From: Apostichopus japonicus
Lineage: Eukaryota; Echinodermata; Holothuroidea; Aspidochirotida; Stichopodidae
Direction of reading: 5' to 3'
Length of the DNA stretch: 64,000 bases
Assembly: GCF_037975245.1 (NCBI RefSeq)
Contig: NC_092562.1
Span: 4,766,001-4,830,000 of the forward strand
Positions 12,101 to 20,842 of the stretch are shown in pieces. Position numbers and translations under genes: made by a program. Below the pieces are notes generated by a model. The model did not search any database. It was given only the letters and a program-made list of their open reading frames with translations, and was not told the DNA's origin. The first letter of the stretch is position 1, and the number at the start of each line of letters is the position of its first letter.

Positions 12101-15100
12101 TTGTTCAGAAGGATGCTGTAAAACTGTTTCATCCAGAAAAAGGGAAATTGCAAAGCAAAAAAAAACATATGATAACAAATAAGGAAAGAATAGAATAGGT
12201 TCATTTTGTAGTGGTGCTGAATTAAATTTTGTATTATCATTTAGTCAACATTTAAAATTTTTCATTTTGATGAATGCAGAAGGACAGTTTCAATCGAGCA
12301 GTGTCACCCAGCAGGGCAAGATCTCCTTCTCCACGCCGGCCGGCATCCGCTCCTCCCAAGACTAGCCAATCCATTAAGAGGAAATCATTATTACCACTAC
12401 AAGAAAAGGTTCCCTCATGTATGTATCACCTTCAGGAGTATCATGTTGAATTGATGTTTGCCCACTACCCCTTTAAAGGCATTGAAGACTTTCACACCCT
12501 TAAAGGGATTGTAGACTCACACAAAAAGAAACGTCTAATGCCGGTAATCTGACCTAGTTTCGAATGAGTTGTAACAGAAGTGTTAGACACCACCATCGAT
12601 CCCAGAAAATACACACACAGCTTGCTACCATTGGTAATTAGACACTAGTGTACAGTCATTACATACAGCTGCGGTCAATACCCACAGCACAGTGTACAAA
12701 CGATACAGCGATGGACATCTCAGGTCCAGCTAAAGATAACAAGGTATCACATTTCATTACTGTCTGCATTTTGTAGCAACACAAACAAAATGTCACTTGC
12801 AAGCAACAGAAAGTTAACTTTTCCAGATGGCCGCACGCGGTTTGGGGCGAGTCTTCAATGCCTTTAATGTATGTGGTATTAAATACGGTCATTATTTTAT
12901 AGTCATCTTTGTAAAATCTTTATGATACTGCTGCTCTTAAATGTATGTGGTATTAAATACTGTCATGATTTTATAGTCCTCTTTGTAAAATCTTTATGAT
13001 ACCCCTGCTCTTTAATGTATGCCGTATTAAATACGGTCTTTATTTTATAGTCTTTGTAAAATCTTTATTATACAGCTGCTCTTTAATGTATGTGGTATTA
13101 CATACGGTCATTATTTTATAGTCATCTTTGTAAAATCTTTATGATACCGCTGCTCTGTAATGTATGTGGTATTAAATACAGCTATTATTTTATAGTCATC
13201 TTTGTAAAATCTTTATGATACCGCTGCTCTATAATGTATATTGTATTAAATACAGTCAGTATTTTATAGTCATCTTTGTAAACTCTTTATGATACCGCTG
13301 CTCTATAATGCATGTGGTATTTTATAGTCATCTTTGTAAAATCTTTTTGATACCGCTGCTCTGTAATGCATGTGGTATTAAATACAGTCATTATTTTATA
13401 GTCATCTTTGTAAAATCTTTATGATACCCCTGCTATTTAATGTATGTGGTATTACATACGGTCATTATTTTATGGTCGTCTTTGTAAAATCTTTATGATA
13501 CCCCTGCTATTTAATGTATGTGGTATTACATACGGTCAGTATTTTATAGTTATCTTTGTAAAATCTTTATGATACCGCTGCTCTGTAATGTATGTGGTAT
13601 TAAATACAGTCATTATTTTATAGTCATCTTTGTAAAAATCTTTACGATACCGCTGCTCTGTAATGTATGTGGTATTAAATACAGTCATTATTTTATAGTC
13701 ATCTTTGTAAAATCTTTACGATACCGCTGCTCTGTAATGTATGTGGTATTAAATACAGTCATTATTTTATAGTCATCTTTGTAAAATCTTTACGATACCG
13801 CAGGTTACATCTCAGAAGAAGAGTGTCGCATCTGTCAGGTCTATCATCGTTACCTGGGTAGAAGGTACTGGGGTCACAAGAAGTACTATCACCCCTCTCG
13901 CGAGACCCCTAATGGATCCAAATTGGTGAGACAGATATGTACTATGTAATATATAAAGGATATTTGGTTTACCGGGTGATTATAATATTTTTAATTTCTA
14001 AATTTATTGAAGATTATGGTAATATCATGTGAAAGAAGCAGTGAGGAATTTGTGACCTTTTGAGTTGCCCAATTTAATATATCATTGATGATGTGACAAG
14101 TTACGATTAAGAGGTTGATTTTATGAAAGGCAAAATATTTCCGTGTCAGCATTGTTTGATTATAAGCACACTTTCACACATCATCACTATAATCTTGCTA
14201 CCGGAGACCAAGTATCGGAAATGGTACCAATTATTCCAGCTACCAATTGGGGGGGAAAAGTTTTCTTCCCCTAAAATGAAAACTATCCTTTCCTGTTTTG
14301 CTTATTTTCAAAGAAGTATGGAGTGAGAACTACGCATATGTGCGTTACCCAAGACCCAAGCACCTTTTAGGGACAAATCCTCCCAAATGATCAAAAGTCA
14401 GTTTGAGTGTATTCTGCAAAATCATTTCTTTTTCAAAACTTTGCGGTTTGAGGAAGTTTGAGGTAAACAATGGGCTTCCTCTCTGACGGGTTTCCTTTTG
14501 TTCAGGGCATTATCCAAAATGTCATTGTCAGGATGTGAAGCTACATCATTGGTGATTGCTACTTACCAGTTTCCTGCAATTTAAGCAAATCTGTGGAATA
14601 ATTTTTCCCCAAAAATAGAATTACAAATGATCAAGCAAAGACACCCCTCCTAGTACTTTTGTTTACACCCAATGCATTTTATTTATGATTTATTACTTAT
14701 CGATTGTTCAATTAAAACCGCACTAACAAAAGTGGACAAATGAAAAGTTTATTGTGCAAACACAACAGGAAATGTTCTTCAATCAGCCTCTTATCCTCAC
14801 TTTGATTTCCTCTCTTGCATTGTAACAGGTTCAAGTGGAAGAAGATGAATATAGAAATTTTCCTCATCGGCTCTCATCAAGTTTTGTGGATGATGAGACA
14901 GATGGTAAGTCTTAACTTAAGACTGACCTTATGTAGAAGTCTAGTGATGGTGAGACAAGGTAAGTCTTAACTTAAGACTGACCTTGTGTAGAAGTCCAGT
15001 GATGGTGATGATGAGACAAGGTAAGTCTTAACTTAAGACTGACCTTATGAAGAAGTCTAGTGATGGTGATGATGAGACAAGGTAAGTCTTAACTTAAGAC

Positions 15101-18100
15101 TGACCTTATGTAGAAGTCTGGTGATGGTGATGATGAGACAAGGTCAGTCTTAAATTAAGACTGACCTTATGTAGAAGTCCAGTGATGGTGATGATGAGAC
15201 AAGGTAAGTCTTAACTTAAGACTGACCTTATGAAGAAGTCTAGTGATGGTGATGATGAGACAAGGTAAGTCTTAACTTAAGACTGACCTTATGAAGAAGT
15301 CTAGTGATGGTGATGATGAGACAAGGTAAGTCTTAACTTAAGACTGACCTTATGTAGAAGTCCAGTGATGGTGATGATGAGACAAGGTCAGTCTTAAATT
15401 AAAACCATTTGCCTGGCATGTCCCACTTAAGGTTTGCCCCTCCACACACCCAAATAGCGCTTTACAACAATGGTTTCATAGACATGAGCCAATGTGATAA
15501 TTTTACTCACTTGGGAAGCTGAATCTGCAACTTTGCTGGTCTTAATACTGTAATGTCTATGGTACTTAGTAACCAAGGTATTTTTGACCAAATACTAATG
15601 AAGAATTGTGATGGTGATAATGAAATAGAAGGTAAGTCTTAATTTAAGACTTACTTTAGATAGAAAGTAATGCTGAAACTAATTTCAAATTTTTCTTTCT
15701 TCTTGGTAGATATCATAAATGGCATGAATAGTTTACAATTCAAGGAAGACCCTCCTCTACCGGGGCCAGTCGTTGAATACGGCCGTTTGCCGTACTCGCC
15801 CCGTCTTTCTCGTCGAAGAACCCGAAGTCCTACCAGGTTAAGAGCGCGGTCAGCCAGCCCTAGGGGTCGTCTAGATATATCAGGTCAGATAAGGAGGAGA
15901 GTGCAGAGAGCCTTAGAGAATGAATATGTGAGTCATTCTTGTCATCTCCACAGCGGAGACCAATATGTCTGTGATAATTTCATACAGCAATCGAACACTG
16001 ATGAATGTGCAGTTTAAATGGATAAGTTTATATTGGATAAAATATAGATATACAACATGCTCTTATGGATAGTAGAAATGAGCACAAGATATTTCGAAGA
16101 ACCCTAGCATCCAAGCTGGTTTCTACCAGTATGCGGTGATCAGTATATGATCAAGAAGCGTTAATTCTGAATCCCTGCAAGGACTGCCGCAAAAGGAAAT
16201 GATTCGATATTATTATGTTGTACATGGTAGGTTGTACATGATGTTTTAGTATGTTGTATATGGTATGATGTTTTAGTATGTTGTATATGGTATGATGTTT
16301 TAGTATGTTGTATATGGTATGATGTTTTAGTATGTTGTACATGGTATGTTTTGGAATGTTGTATATGGTATGATGTTCTAGAATGTTGTATATGGTATGA
16401 TGTTCTAGTATGTTGTATATGGTATGATGTTCTAGTGTGTTGTATATGGTATGATGTTCTAGTGTGTTGTAAATGGTATGATGTTTTAGTGTGTTGTAAA
16501 TGGTATGATGTTCTAGAATGTTGTATATGGTATGATGTTCTAGTATGTTGTATATGGTATGATGTTCTAGTGTGTTGTATATGGTATGATGTTCTAGTGT
16601 GTTGTAAATGGTATGATGTGTTAGTATGTTGTACATGGTATGATGTTTTAGTATGATGTACATGGTATGATGTTTTGGTATGTTGTACGTGGTATGATGT
16701 TTTGGTATGTTGTATATGGTATGATGTTTTAGTATGTTGTATATGGTGTGATGTTTTAGTATGTTGTACATGGTATGATGTTTTGGTATGTTGTATATGG
16801 TATGATGTTTTAGTATGTTGTATATGGTATGATGTTTTAGTATGTTGTACATGGTATGATGTTTTAGTATGTTGTACATGGTATGATGTTTTAGTATGTT
16901 GTACATGGTATGATGTTTTAGTATGTTGTACATGGTATGATGTTTTGGTATGTTGTACGTGGTATGATATTTTGGTATGTTGTATATGGTATGATGTTTT
17001 GGTATGTTGTATATGGTATGATGTTTTGGTATGTTGTACATGGTATGATGTTTTAGTATGTTGTACATGGTATGATGTTTTAGTATGTTGTACGTGGTAT
17101 GATATTTTGGTATGTTGTATATGGTATGATGTTTTGGTATGTTGTATATGGTATGATGTTTTGGTATGTTGTACATGGTATGATGTTTTGGTATGTTGTT
17201 CGTGGTATGTTTTGGTATTTTGTACATGGTATGATGTTTTTGTATGTTGTACATGGTATGATGGTTTTGTATGTTGTACATGGTATGATGTTTTTGTGTT
17301 TTACATGGTATGATGTTTTTGTATGTTGTACATGGTATGTGTTAGTTTGTTGTACATGGTATGATGTTTTAGTATGATGTACATGGTATGATGTTTAGTA
17401 TGTTGTACGTGGTATGATGTTTTGGTATGTTGTATATGGTATGATGTTTTAGTATGTTGTACATGGTTTTATGTTTTAGTATGTTGTACATGGTATGATG
17501 TTTTAGTATGTTGTACATGGTATGATGTTTTAGTATGTTGTACATGGTATGATGTTTTGGTATGTTGTACGTGGTATGTTTTGGTATGTTGTATATGGTA
17601 TGATGTTTTGGTATGTTGTGTATGGTATGATGTTTTGGTATGTTGTACATGGTATGATGTTTTAGTATGTTGTATATGGTATGATGTTTTATTATGTTGT
17701 ACATGGTATGATGTTTTAGTATGTTGTACATGGTATGATGTTTTAGTATGTTGTACATGGTATGATGTTTTAGTATGTTGTACATGATATGATGTTTTAG
17801 TGTGATGTACATGGTATGATGTTTTAGTATGATGTACATGGTATGTTTTAGTATGTTGTACGTGGTATGTTTTGGTATGTTGTACGTGGTATGTTTTGGT
17901 ATGTTGTACGTGGTATGTTTTGGTATGTTGTACGTGGTATGATGTTTTGGTATGTTGTACGTGGTATGATGTTTTGGTATGTTGTACGTGGTATGATGTT
18001 TTGGTATGTTGTACGTGGTATGATGTTTTGGTATGTTGTACGTGGTATGATGTTTTGGTATGTTGTGCGTGGTATGATGTTTTGGTATATTGTACGTGGT

Positions 18101-18321
18101 ATGATGTTTTGGTATGTTGTATATGGTATGATTTTTTGGTATGTTGTATATGGTATGATGTTTTGGTATGTTGTATATGGTATTACATTGTATCATGTTG
18201 ATATCTGCAGGTGACATCGTCAGAGGGGTCAGAGATATCATCCGTGACATCTGATGAAGCCATGGATTCGCTGAGAATGACTATGCTGACATCCCCACGT
18301 AGGAGATATATTAATTACTGA
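3068..18321 (+). CDS. SPATA6: SPATA6-like spermatogenesis-associated protein, ten-exon gene model (451 aa)
   Basis: Exons assembled by eye: 3068-3115, 5289-5426, 7771-7998, 9305-9459, 11342-11462, 12280-12418, 13804-13925, 14829-14904, 15710-15927, 18211-18321. Every intron is GT-AG, every junction keeps phase, and the sum is 1356 nt. Residues 1-138 match the conserved N-terminal SPATA6 domain: VTCPGVILKD after a short first exon, then LLELIQLDEE and EFLFPRD. Residues around 222-230 (ERAPFIIKR) match the conserved PPFVIRH stretch. The C-terminal half is rich in Ser/Arg and Pro. Family knowledge: vertebrate SPATA6 is needed for the sperm head-tail connecting piece; function here is inferred. 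Human SPATA6 is about 488 aa. Exons 9 and 10 are duplicated 20 kb downstream, so two alternative 3' ends are possible. Introns 1, 4, 5 and 7 hold nothing I recognise beyond low-complexity tracts and small hairpins. Confidence 0.85.
3116..5288 (+). other. SPATA6-like intron 1
   Basis: Contains a TAGGCCTA-rich inverted stretch near 3265-3340 and a hairpin at 3962-4036. No further coding sequence was recognised. Confidence 0.6.
3962..4036. repeat. Imperfect inverted repeat
   Basis: Left arm TGCTCTTTCCACCAT and right arm ATGGTGGAAAGAGCA are complementary across about 45 bp; the spacer holds a related GCCATGGCGGAAAGGCAC stretch. Looks like a short foldback element. Confidence 0.75.
5289..5426 (+). 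CDS. SPATA6: SPATA6-like exon 2
   Basis: Starts after TTTACAG and ends AACAGG|GTGAGT, phase 0 to 0. Encodes the hallmark VTCPGVILKDRGDVFLRI and ends in TFTFNR, corresponding to residues 17-62. Confidence 0.9.
7195..7345. repeat. Polypyrimidine tract (CTTCTCC-rich) in SPATA6-like intron 2
   Basis: About 150 bp almost wholly C and T on the + strand, 430 bp upstream of exon 3. It creates open frames on both strands that are not genes. Confidence 0.9.
7771..7998 (+). CDS. SPATA6: SPATA6-like exon 3
   Basis: Acceptor TTCCTTGCAG, donor AGT|GTAAGT, phase 0 to 0. Residues 63-138 with AFPGCSRLIDLEQVLEEEPV, LLELIQLDEE and EFLFPRD, the most conserved part of the family. It lies between a pyrimidine tract in intron 2 (7195-7345) and a purine tract in intron 3 (8105-8295). 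Confidence 0.92.
8105..8295. repeat. Polypurine tract (GGGAAGGAGG-rich) in SPATA6-like intron 3
   Basis: Degenerate GGGA/GGAAGGAG repeats downstream of exon 3, opposite in character to the pyrimidine tract in intron 2. Confidence 0.9.
9305..9459 (+). CDS. SPATA6: SPATA6-like exon 4
   Basis: Acceptor TTTACAG, donor AG|GTACAG, phase 0 to 2. Begins GISPKLEFSSKTTISDT, matching the family's PRLEFST stretch, then becomes Ser/Lys-rich. Confidence 0.85.
11342..11462 (+). CDS. SPATA6: SPATA6-like exon 5
   Basis: Acceptor TTGTTTACAG, donor AGG|GTAACA. Completes the split Arg codon from exon 4, then a Ser-rich stretch and DERAPFIIKR, which matches the conserved PPFVIRH motif. Confidence 0.8.
12280..12418 (+). 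CDS. SPATA6: SPATA6-like exon 6
   Basis: Acceptor AATGCAG, donor T|GTATGT, phase 0 to 1. Encodes KDSFNRAVSPSRARSPSPRR and a Pro/Ser/Lys-rich tail. The GTATGT donor was preferred to the earlier AAG|GTTCCC because only it gives the phase needed by exon 7. Confidence 0.72.
12858..13803. repeat. 74-bp minisatellite, about 12-13 copies, in SPATA6-like intron 6
   Basis: Units carry TAATGTATGTGGTATTAAAT, TTTTATAGTCATCTTTGTAA and ATGATACCGCTGCTCTG; one copy is internally deleted near 13317. The final unit runs to GATACCGCAG, the acceptor of exon 7. A short coding-like frame across it (13518-13772) is a repeat artefact. Confidence 0.92.
13804..13925 (+). CDS. SPATA6: SPATA6-like exon 7 with C2H2-like Cys/His pattern
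   Basis: Acceptor CCGCAG lies at the exact end of the 74-bp minisatellite; donor TTG|GTGAGA; phase 1 to 0. Encodes EEECRICQVYHRYLGRRYWG followed by HKKYYHP. Cys284 and Cys287 with His301 and His306 give C-x2-C-x13-H-x4-H spacing, close to a C2H2 zinc finger. Zinc binding is inferred only. Confidence 0.75.
14829..14904 (+). CDS. SPATA6: SPATA6-like exon 8
   Basis: Acceptor GTAACAG, donor G|GTAAGT, phase 0 to 1. Encodes VQVEEDEYRNFPHRLSSSFV then DDETD. Its last bases and donor are the founder-like first unit of the 61-bp minisatellite. Reading past the donor meets an in-frame TAA within four codons. Confidence 0.75.
14887..15410. repeat. 61-bp minisatellite carrying a repeated 5' splice site, 9 units
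   Basis: GT positions fall at 14905, 14960, 15021, 15082, 15143, 15204, 15265, 15326 and 15387: one 55-bp step then seven of exactly 61 bp. Each unit has GATGATGAGACAAG|GTAAGT followed by CTTAACTTAAGACTGACCTT. The first GT is the real donor of exon 8. Units at 15143 and 15387 carry GTCAGT instead of GTAAGT. Confidence 0.95.
15626..15660. repeat. Hairpin copy of the TTAAG palindrome upstream of exon 9A
   Basis: GGTAAGTCTTAA and TTAAGACTTAC form a perfect stem around one T. The same element is at about 35330-35360 in block B. Confidence 0.8.
15710..15927 (+). CDS. SPATA6: SPATA6-like exon 9, copy A
   Basis: Acceptor CTTGGTAG, donor TAT|GTGAGT, phase 1 to 0. Encodes an Arg/Ser/Pro-rich segment with EYGRLPYSPRLSRRRTRSPT and ISGQIRRRVQRALENEY. 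The IxxRVxxxL helix resembles the C-terminal conserved helix of SPATA6. A near-identical copy is at 35411-35628. Confidence 0.82.
16215..18185. repeat. 27-bp minisatellite, about 70 copies, in SPATA6-like intron 9A
   Basis: The consensus unit is TATGTTGTACATGGTATGAT plus GTTTTAG. Common variants are TATATGG, TACGTGG, TTTTGG and shortened units lacking six bases. Because 27 is divisible by three, two + frames and at least one - frame stay open for hundreds of bases, giving artefactual proteins of up to 376 residues. Only a few degenerate units occur in block B (35955-36040). Confidence 0.97.
18211..18321 (+). CDS. SPATA6: SPATA6-like exon 10, copy A (terminal)
   Basis: Acceptor ATATCTGCAG directly follows the 27-bp minisatellite. 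Phase 0; encodes VTSSEGSEISSVTSDEAMDS and ends RRRYINY with TGA at 18319-18321. Copy B at 36055 is frameshifted by one base near its end. Confidence 0.75.
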   Translation: MTSSEGSEISSVTSDEAMDSLRMTMLTSPRRRYINY

Positions 18322-20756
18322 GAACTTTGAGGTTGACTGCTTACATTTTATGTTATGTATGTGTATTGTTTATTATATAGAAGTGACATCCTGTTAGGGG
18401 GAGGGGGGCAGCTGAAAATTGAATTTTTCATTTTGAAAAGTTTCCGCTAAGTCGTAGGAAAATAGAGGCTATTCCTGTTAGTTAATGGGTCATTCTGTGA
18501 CAAATAAGACTTCATTGCATGTTTAGAGCATTTAGACATCCTATTTTGACATTATTTTAGACATTTCGATATTATTTAGACATTTCTACTACAGAAGCAC
18601 ATGGAATGGAAATTAAAAGATTAGGCTATATACGTCTTGTTATGTTAAAAATCTGTTTAGCAAACTGGACGGTCACCATTTTAGGATACTTTCAAACAGT
18701 ACAAGAATAATGATTGCAATGCTTTCCTGTAATATATTAGCAACTTGCGCAGCTGTAAAGTCGGTTTTTCATGCTGCGATTCAGGAAGGGGTTTTTATGC
18801 ATGTAAATATGTGAATGTTTATTACTTATCCATCTTTCTATCTAAATTTGTAAAGAAATGAATGGAATAGATTGACTGGGATTCAGAAAATATTTAATCA
18901 TGATTGTTGCTTTCTGTTCTTCATTCATTAGTTTACAAACAGATGAAAGCACAGATAATCTATGCATGAGGCAAAAATAAAACATCGACAACTTTTGTTC
19001 ATTTTACAAACTTTATGTACAAAAAGGATTTTCGACGAACAACAAGATAGAGTTACTTTTCTGCCTCGATAAAATAGAGAACTCACCTTTTATTGCGGTT
19101 CATACACGTATTACCACTTGTTGTACGACTACCGTTAACATATCAAAAGTCATAAACCTTACTAAAACGATACAATTGCACAACAACAGCTGTGGCGTTG
19201 TATGCATGAGATGACAAAGCAACCAATTTCTTCTTCGGTTACTTCTGGCATATGCTTATGAATTTACAGCTCCAGGTAAAATAGTTTTGCTAGCTTCTTT
19301 CTTTTAGTCAAACCACACTGGGGGGGGGGGGGGGGAGAGGAGGGTTTCTTAATCGTACATCTTCGCATTGGAAGATTATTGTACTAATAATATTCAGTCA
19401 TTTGCTTCTTGTCCACAACCAGCTGGCCTTTGTGCAGATTACTTGGGATTACTTTTGGACCAACTATTCAACTCTCACATAAATTAGAATGTTAAAGACT
19501 ACTAGTATTTGACACACATTTTGATGAAACTCCAAATAAAACTCCAATAAATTAATGTTCTTCACAATCATTCTTACTAAACATAAACAAAAATGAGGCA
19601 AAGACAGATGTAGCTTTCTGAATTTCCTTACTTGTATTTATGTGGTAAAACTGTGAAACACGATAAATGATTCAAAATAATACTACAGCTTTACGAGATT
19701 AATTACTAAACTAAATAGGATAAAGAATGTACTCAAGAACAGTGACGTGCTAACAATGTCGGCTATGATTAATATAGCATAACTATGACTTAGTATGAAA
19801 GAGACGAGGATAAAGTAGGTTACCTCAAATAGCAATACTACAAAAATGTAGGCCTACTTACAGATTAACTAACTGATTAACATAACGATCTATCCGATAA
19901 CACCCTTGAACTTGAAAATAGAAACTACAAAGGCTGAATATAACTAAGTAAATTAATTAGAACATGAAGTATACTGTTAGGTCCGATACCTAACAAAGAC
20001 TTGATACGCGTGTGATATAAACGGTGAGCAAGCATATAGCATGTAACTGTGCTCTAATGGTACATACTGAGTTGCCGATAAATAAGGTGATTAAATAATC
20101 CTAATATGTGGTCAACGTTCTAAATAATTGATGACACCTCAGTAACAGGTAATTTCCTTCATTCTAGAGAATAAACAAAACAATGAGTACTTACAAACTA
20201 TTAACTTGCCAGGACAAAAACTGTAAACTCAAAAGAGAGGCGGGTAGGCAAATAAAACTGTTGCCACCAATACACAAAACAGGATACTGCAGTGAACAAC
20301 CTGCTAAAACAAACTGTTACAAAAAACATAACTAATGTGAAAAATTCAGGAATAGCTGAGGGAAAAAATCTCAAATATGGCCTTAGACAGCCTTTTACGA
20401 TCACAGATAGTAAGGAATGTCGCATAGTGGCCGGAGTATTGTGACCCCTTAAAGGCAGACCAACTCTCCATCTATGGATGAAGGACACTTAATTACTAAC
20501 AGGTGCAAACTATAAATATATTAAAGGGCTTGACAACTTTACACATCTCATAACTGGTCGTCATTTCTGACCATATTCCCAAAATGTAAAACTATGTATC
20601 CTAACTCTCTATTGCATTCTCAGTGCCATTTAAGGAGGAGGGTGCTGTTTTCAGATTCCATTTCTCCCTCTTCCTCAACTTCGGTCTCATCTGAAGAGTA
20701 TGAAAAAGAGAAAATCTTAAAAAAGACATTTGTGTGTGTTTCCATATATCTGTCTG
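18322..20756. other. 3' flank of SPATA6-like gene, block A
   Basis: Homologous to 36148-38060 except for 19586-20537, which block B lacks. Has a candidate AATAAA at 18976-18981 (+) and a poly-G run near 19320-19335. No other coding sequence is recognised; the open frame at 20201-20488 (-) matches no family I know. Confidence 0.6.
18976..18981 (+). promoter_or_regulatory. Candidate polyadenylation signal, SPATA6-like copy A
   Basis: AATAAA about 650 bp after the exon 10A stop. The copy B equivalent is at 37211-37216. Assigned from motif and position only. Confidence 0.35.
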
Positions 20757-20802
20757 TTAATTTGCTTCTTGTTCTTCGACTCCATCTCCTCCACTTCCTC
20801 TT
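20757..20802 (-). pseudogene. Truncated duplicate of SNRPA1 exon 10
   Basis: Matches the stop-codon end of SNRPA1 exon 10 (38061-38112) with a 7-base deletion. It is cut at CCACTTCCTCTT, where the 61-bp minisatellite motif TTAAATTAAGACTGACC begins. No acceptor or upstream coding remains, so it is a duplication scar rather than a gene. Confidence 0.85.
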
Positions 20803-20842
20803 AAATTAAGACTGACCTTATGTAGATTCTAGTGATTTCCAT

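Larger units (their letters stand above)
15390..20802. repeat. Segmental duplication, block A
   Basis: Colinear with 35093-38112: leader with TTTGCCTGGC and CACACACCCAAATAGCGC, exon 9, intron 9 edges, exon 10, 3' flank, and the end of SNRPA1 exon 10. Exon 9 copies differ at only a few bases. Block A alone has the expanded 27-bp array and about 950 bp at 19586-20537. Confidence 0.93.

Noticed and set aside
14887-15410. Regularly spaced palindromic repeats resembling a CRISPR array
   Set aside because: The spacers are also repeated, the locus is an intron of an animal gene, and the unit derives from an exon/intron boundary.
16151-18250. Long - strand open frames (376 and 293 residues) with HHTMYNILK-type repeats
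   Set aside because: They follow the 27-bp minisatellite, whose length keeps frames open; the + strand is open in two frames too, and there is no start context or family match.
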